From Candidatus Didemnitutus sp. (lineage in GTDB: Bacteria; Verrucomicrobiota; Verrucomicrobiia; Opitutales; Opitutaceae), in assembly GCA_030682505.1 (NCBI GenBank), contig JAUXOH010000122.1, positions 1 to 16,113 of the forward strand: a stretch of 16,113 nt of DNA, in the 5' to 3' direction. Of the stretch, positions 15,896 to 16,113 are shown piece after piece (position 1 is the first letter of the stretch; each line of letters starts with the position of its first letter). Made by a program: the position numbers and the translations under genes. Below the pieces are notes generated by a model, which saw nothing but the letters and a program-made list of their open reading frames with translations, searched no databases and had not been told where the DNA came from.

Positions 15896-16113
15896 CCGGG
15901 GAAAAGACGCGTGCCCGCAGAGACAACGGAGTTGGCGAGGGAAGAGACAAGGGGAAGAAGACCTGTTTAAAGCCTTGGGTGATTGGGCAAGTAAAGGTTA
16001 ATTCCTTTTGGCGAATTCACGAAAGGCGGACGGGAATTTCCTGATTGCCAACGGAGTGGCTTTGCGACGGCCTGTCGCCTAAGATCATGACAAATTTCAG
16101 CCCTTCTGTTTCG
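15896..16113. other. Leader region upstream of wzt, no supported gene
   Basis: 218 bp without a protein I can support on either strand. One minus-strand frame is open from the window edge to a TAA at 15969-15967 (49 codons), but its translation is basic and unlike the hydrophobic end of a Wzm permease. On the plus strand an ATG at 16087 opens MTNFSPSVS and runs off the window; it could start a divergent gene, but nine codons prove nothing. The transcribed strand is notably pyrimidine-rich close to the wzt start. A small hairpin (GCGAC, loop of five, GTCGC) lies at 16064-16078. Confidence 0.5.
15966..15995 (-). promoter_or_regulatory. Weak sigma70-like promoter candidate upstream of wzt
   Basis: On the minus strand TTTACT (15995-15990) and TTTAAA (15971-15966) are spaced 18 bp apart, each matching four of six consensus positions. 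Transcription would start near 15959, giving a leader of about 64 nt before the wzt ATG. Position and AT-richness against a GC-rich background are favourable, but the match is weak and promoters of an unidentified phylum may differ. Confidence 0.22.

Noticed and set aside
15967..16113. Minus-strand open frame entering from the window edge (possible end of an upstream permease)
   Set aside because: The 49 codons are basic and polar, not like the hydrophobic C-terminus of a Wzm permease, and no other family is suggested.
16087..16113. Plus-strand ATG opening nine codons to the window edge
   Set aside because: It is too short to judge and has no clear ribosome binding site, so it is only mentioned as a possible divergent gene.
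1..16113. CRISPR arrays, tRNA or rRNA genes, insertion sequences, integrases
   Set aside because: I saw no short regularly spaced repeats, no tRNA-like cloverleaf in the gaps, and no transposase or integrase frame. Nearly all the sequence is accounted for by the nine genes.

Overview
The window reads as one face of a cell-surface polysaccharide (O-antigen or capsule type) gene cluster from a GC-rich Gram-negative bacterium (roughly 60% GC by eye). The Gram-negative call rests on a Wzt-type ABC transporter ATPase with a C-terminal sugar-recognition region. The phylum cannot be fixed from the sequence; a Verrucomicrobiota-like origin is only a weak impression. All nine supported genes lie on the minus strand and fill about 98% of the window, so transcription runs from high to low coordinates. 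The long plus-strand reading frames are antisense shadows of these genes.

Layout in transcription order. 16113-15896: leader without a supported gene. 15895-14453: wzt, the export ATPase. 14456-13683: a TIGR04325-like methyltransferase. 13686-12382: a 434-residue glycosyltransferase-like protein with a C-terminal coiled coil. 12385-9728: an 885-residue protein with the same N-terminal half, plus a central domain and a C-terminal GT2 glycosyltransferase. 9709-8720: a 329-residue SAM methyltransferase. 8719-8533: the only sizeable internal gap. 8532-5803: a 909-residue paralogue of the 885-residue fusion. 5778-4789: a 329-residue paralogue of the methyltransferase. 4778-2847: a GT4 glycosyltransferase fused to a second SAM methyltransferase domain. 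2845 to the window edge: the first 948 residues of a multi-spanning GT-C glycosyltransferase with a large soluble C-terminal part.

The first four genes are joined by three ATGA start/stop overlaps, and most of the rest are separated by 1 to 24 bp, so this looks like one operon. The striking feature is a two-gene module (bifunctional GT fusion plus methyltransferase) present twice in tandem, preceded by a stand-alone copy of the fusion's N-terminal half. The likely logic is inferred from ABC-transporter-dependent O-antigen systems. The cytoplasmic GTs build a glycan on a lipid carrier, the methyltransferases decorate or cap it, Wzt recognises the finished glycan and drives export, and the GT-C protein adds sugars on the periplasmic side. 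The partner permease (Wzm) is not in the window.
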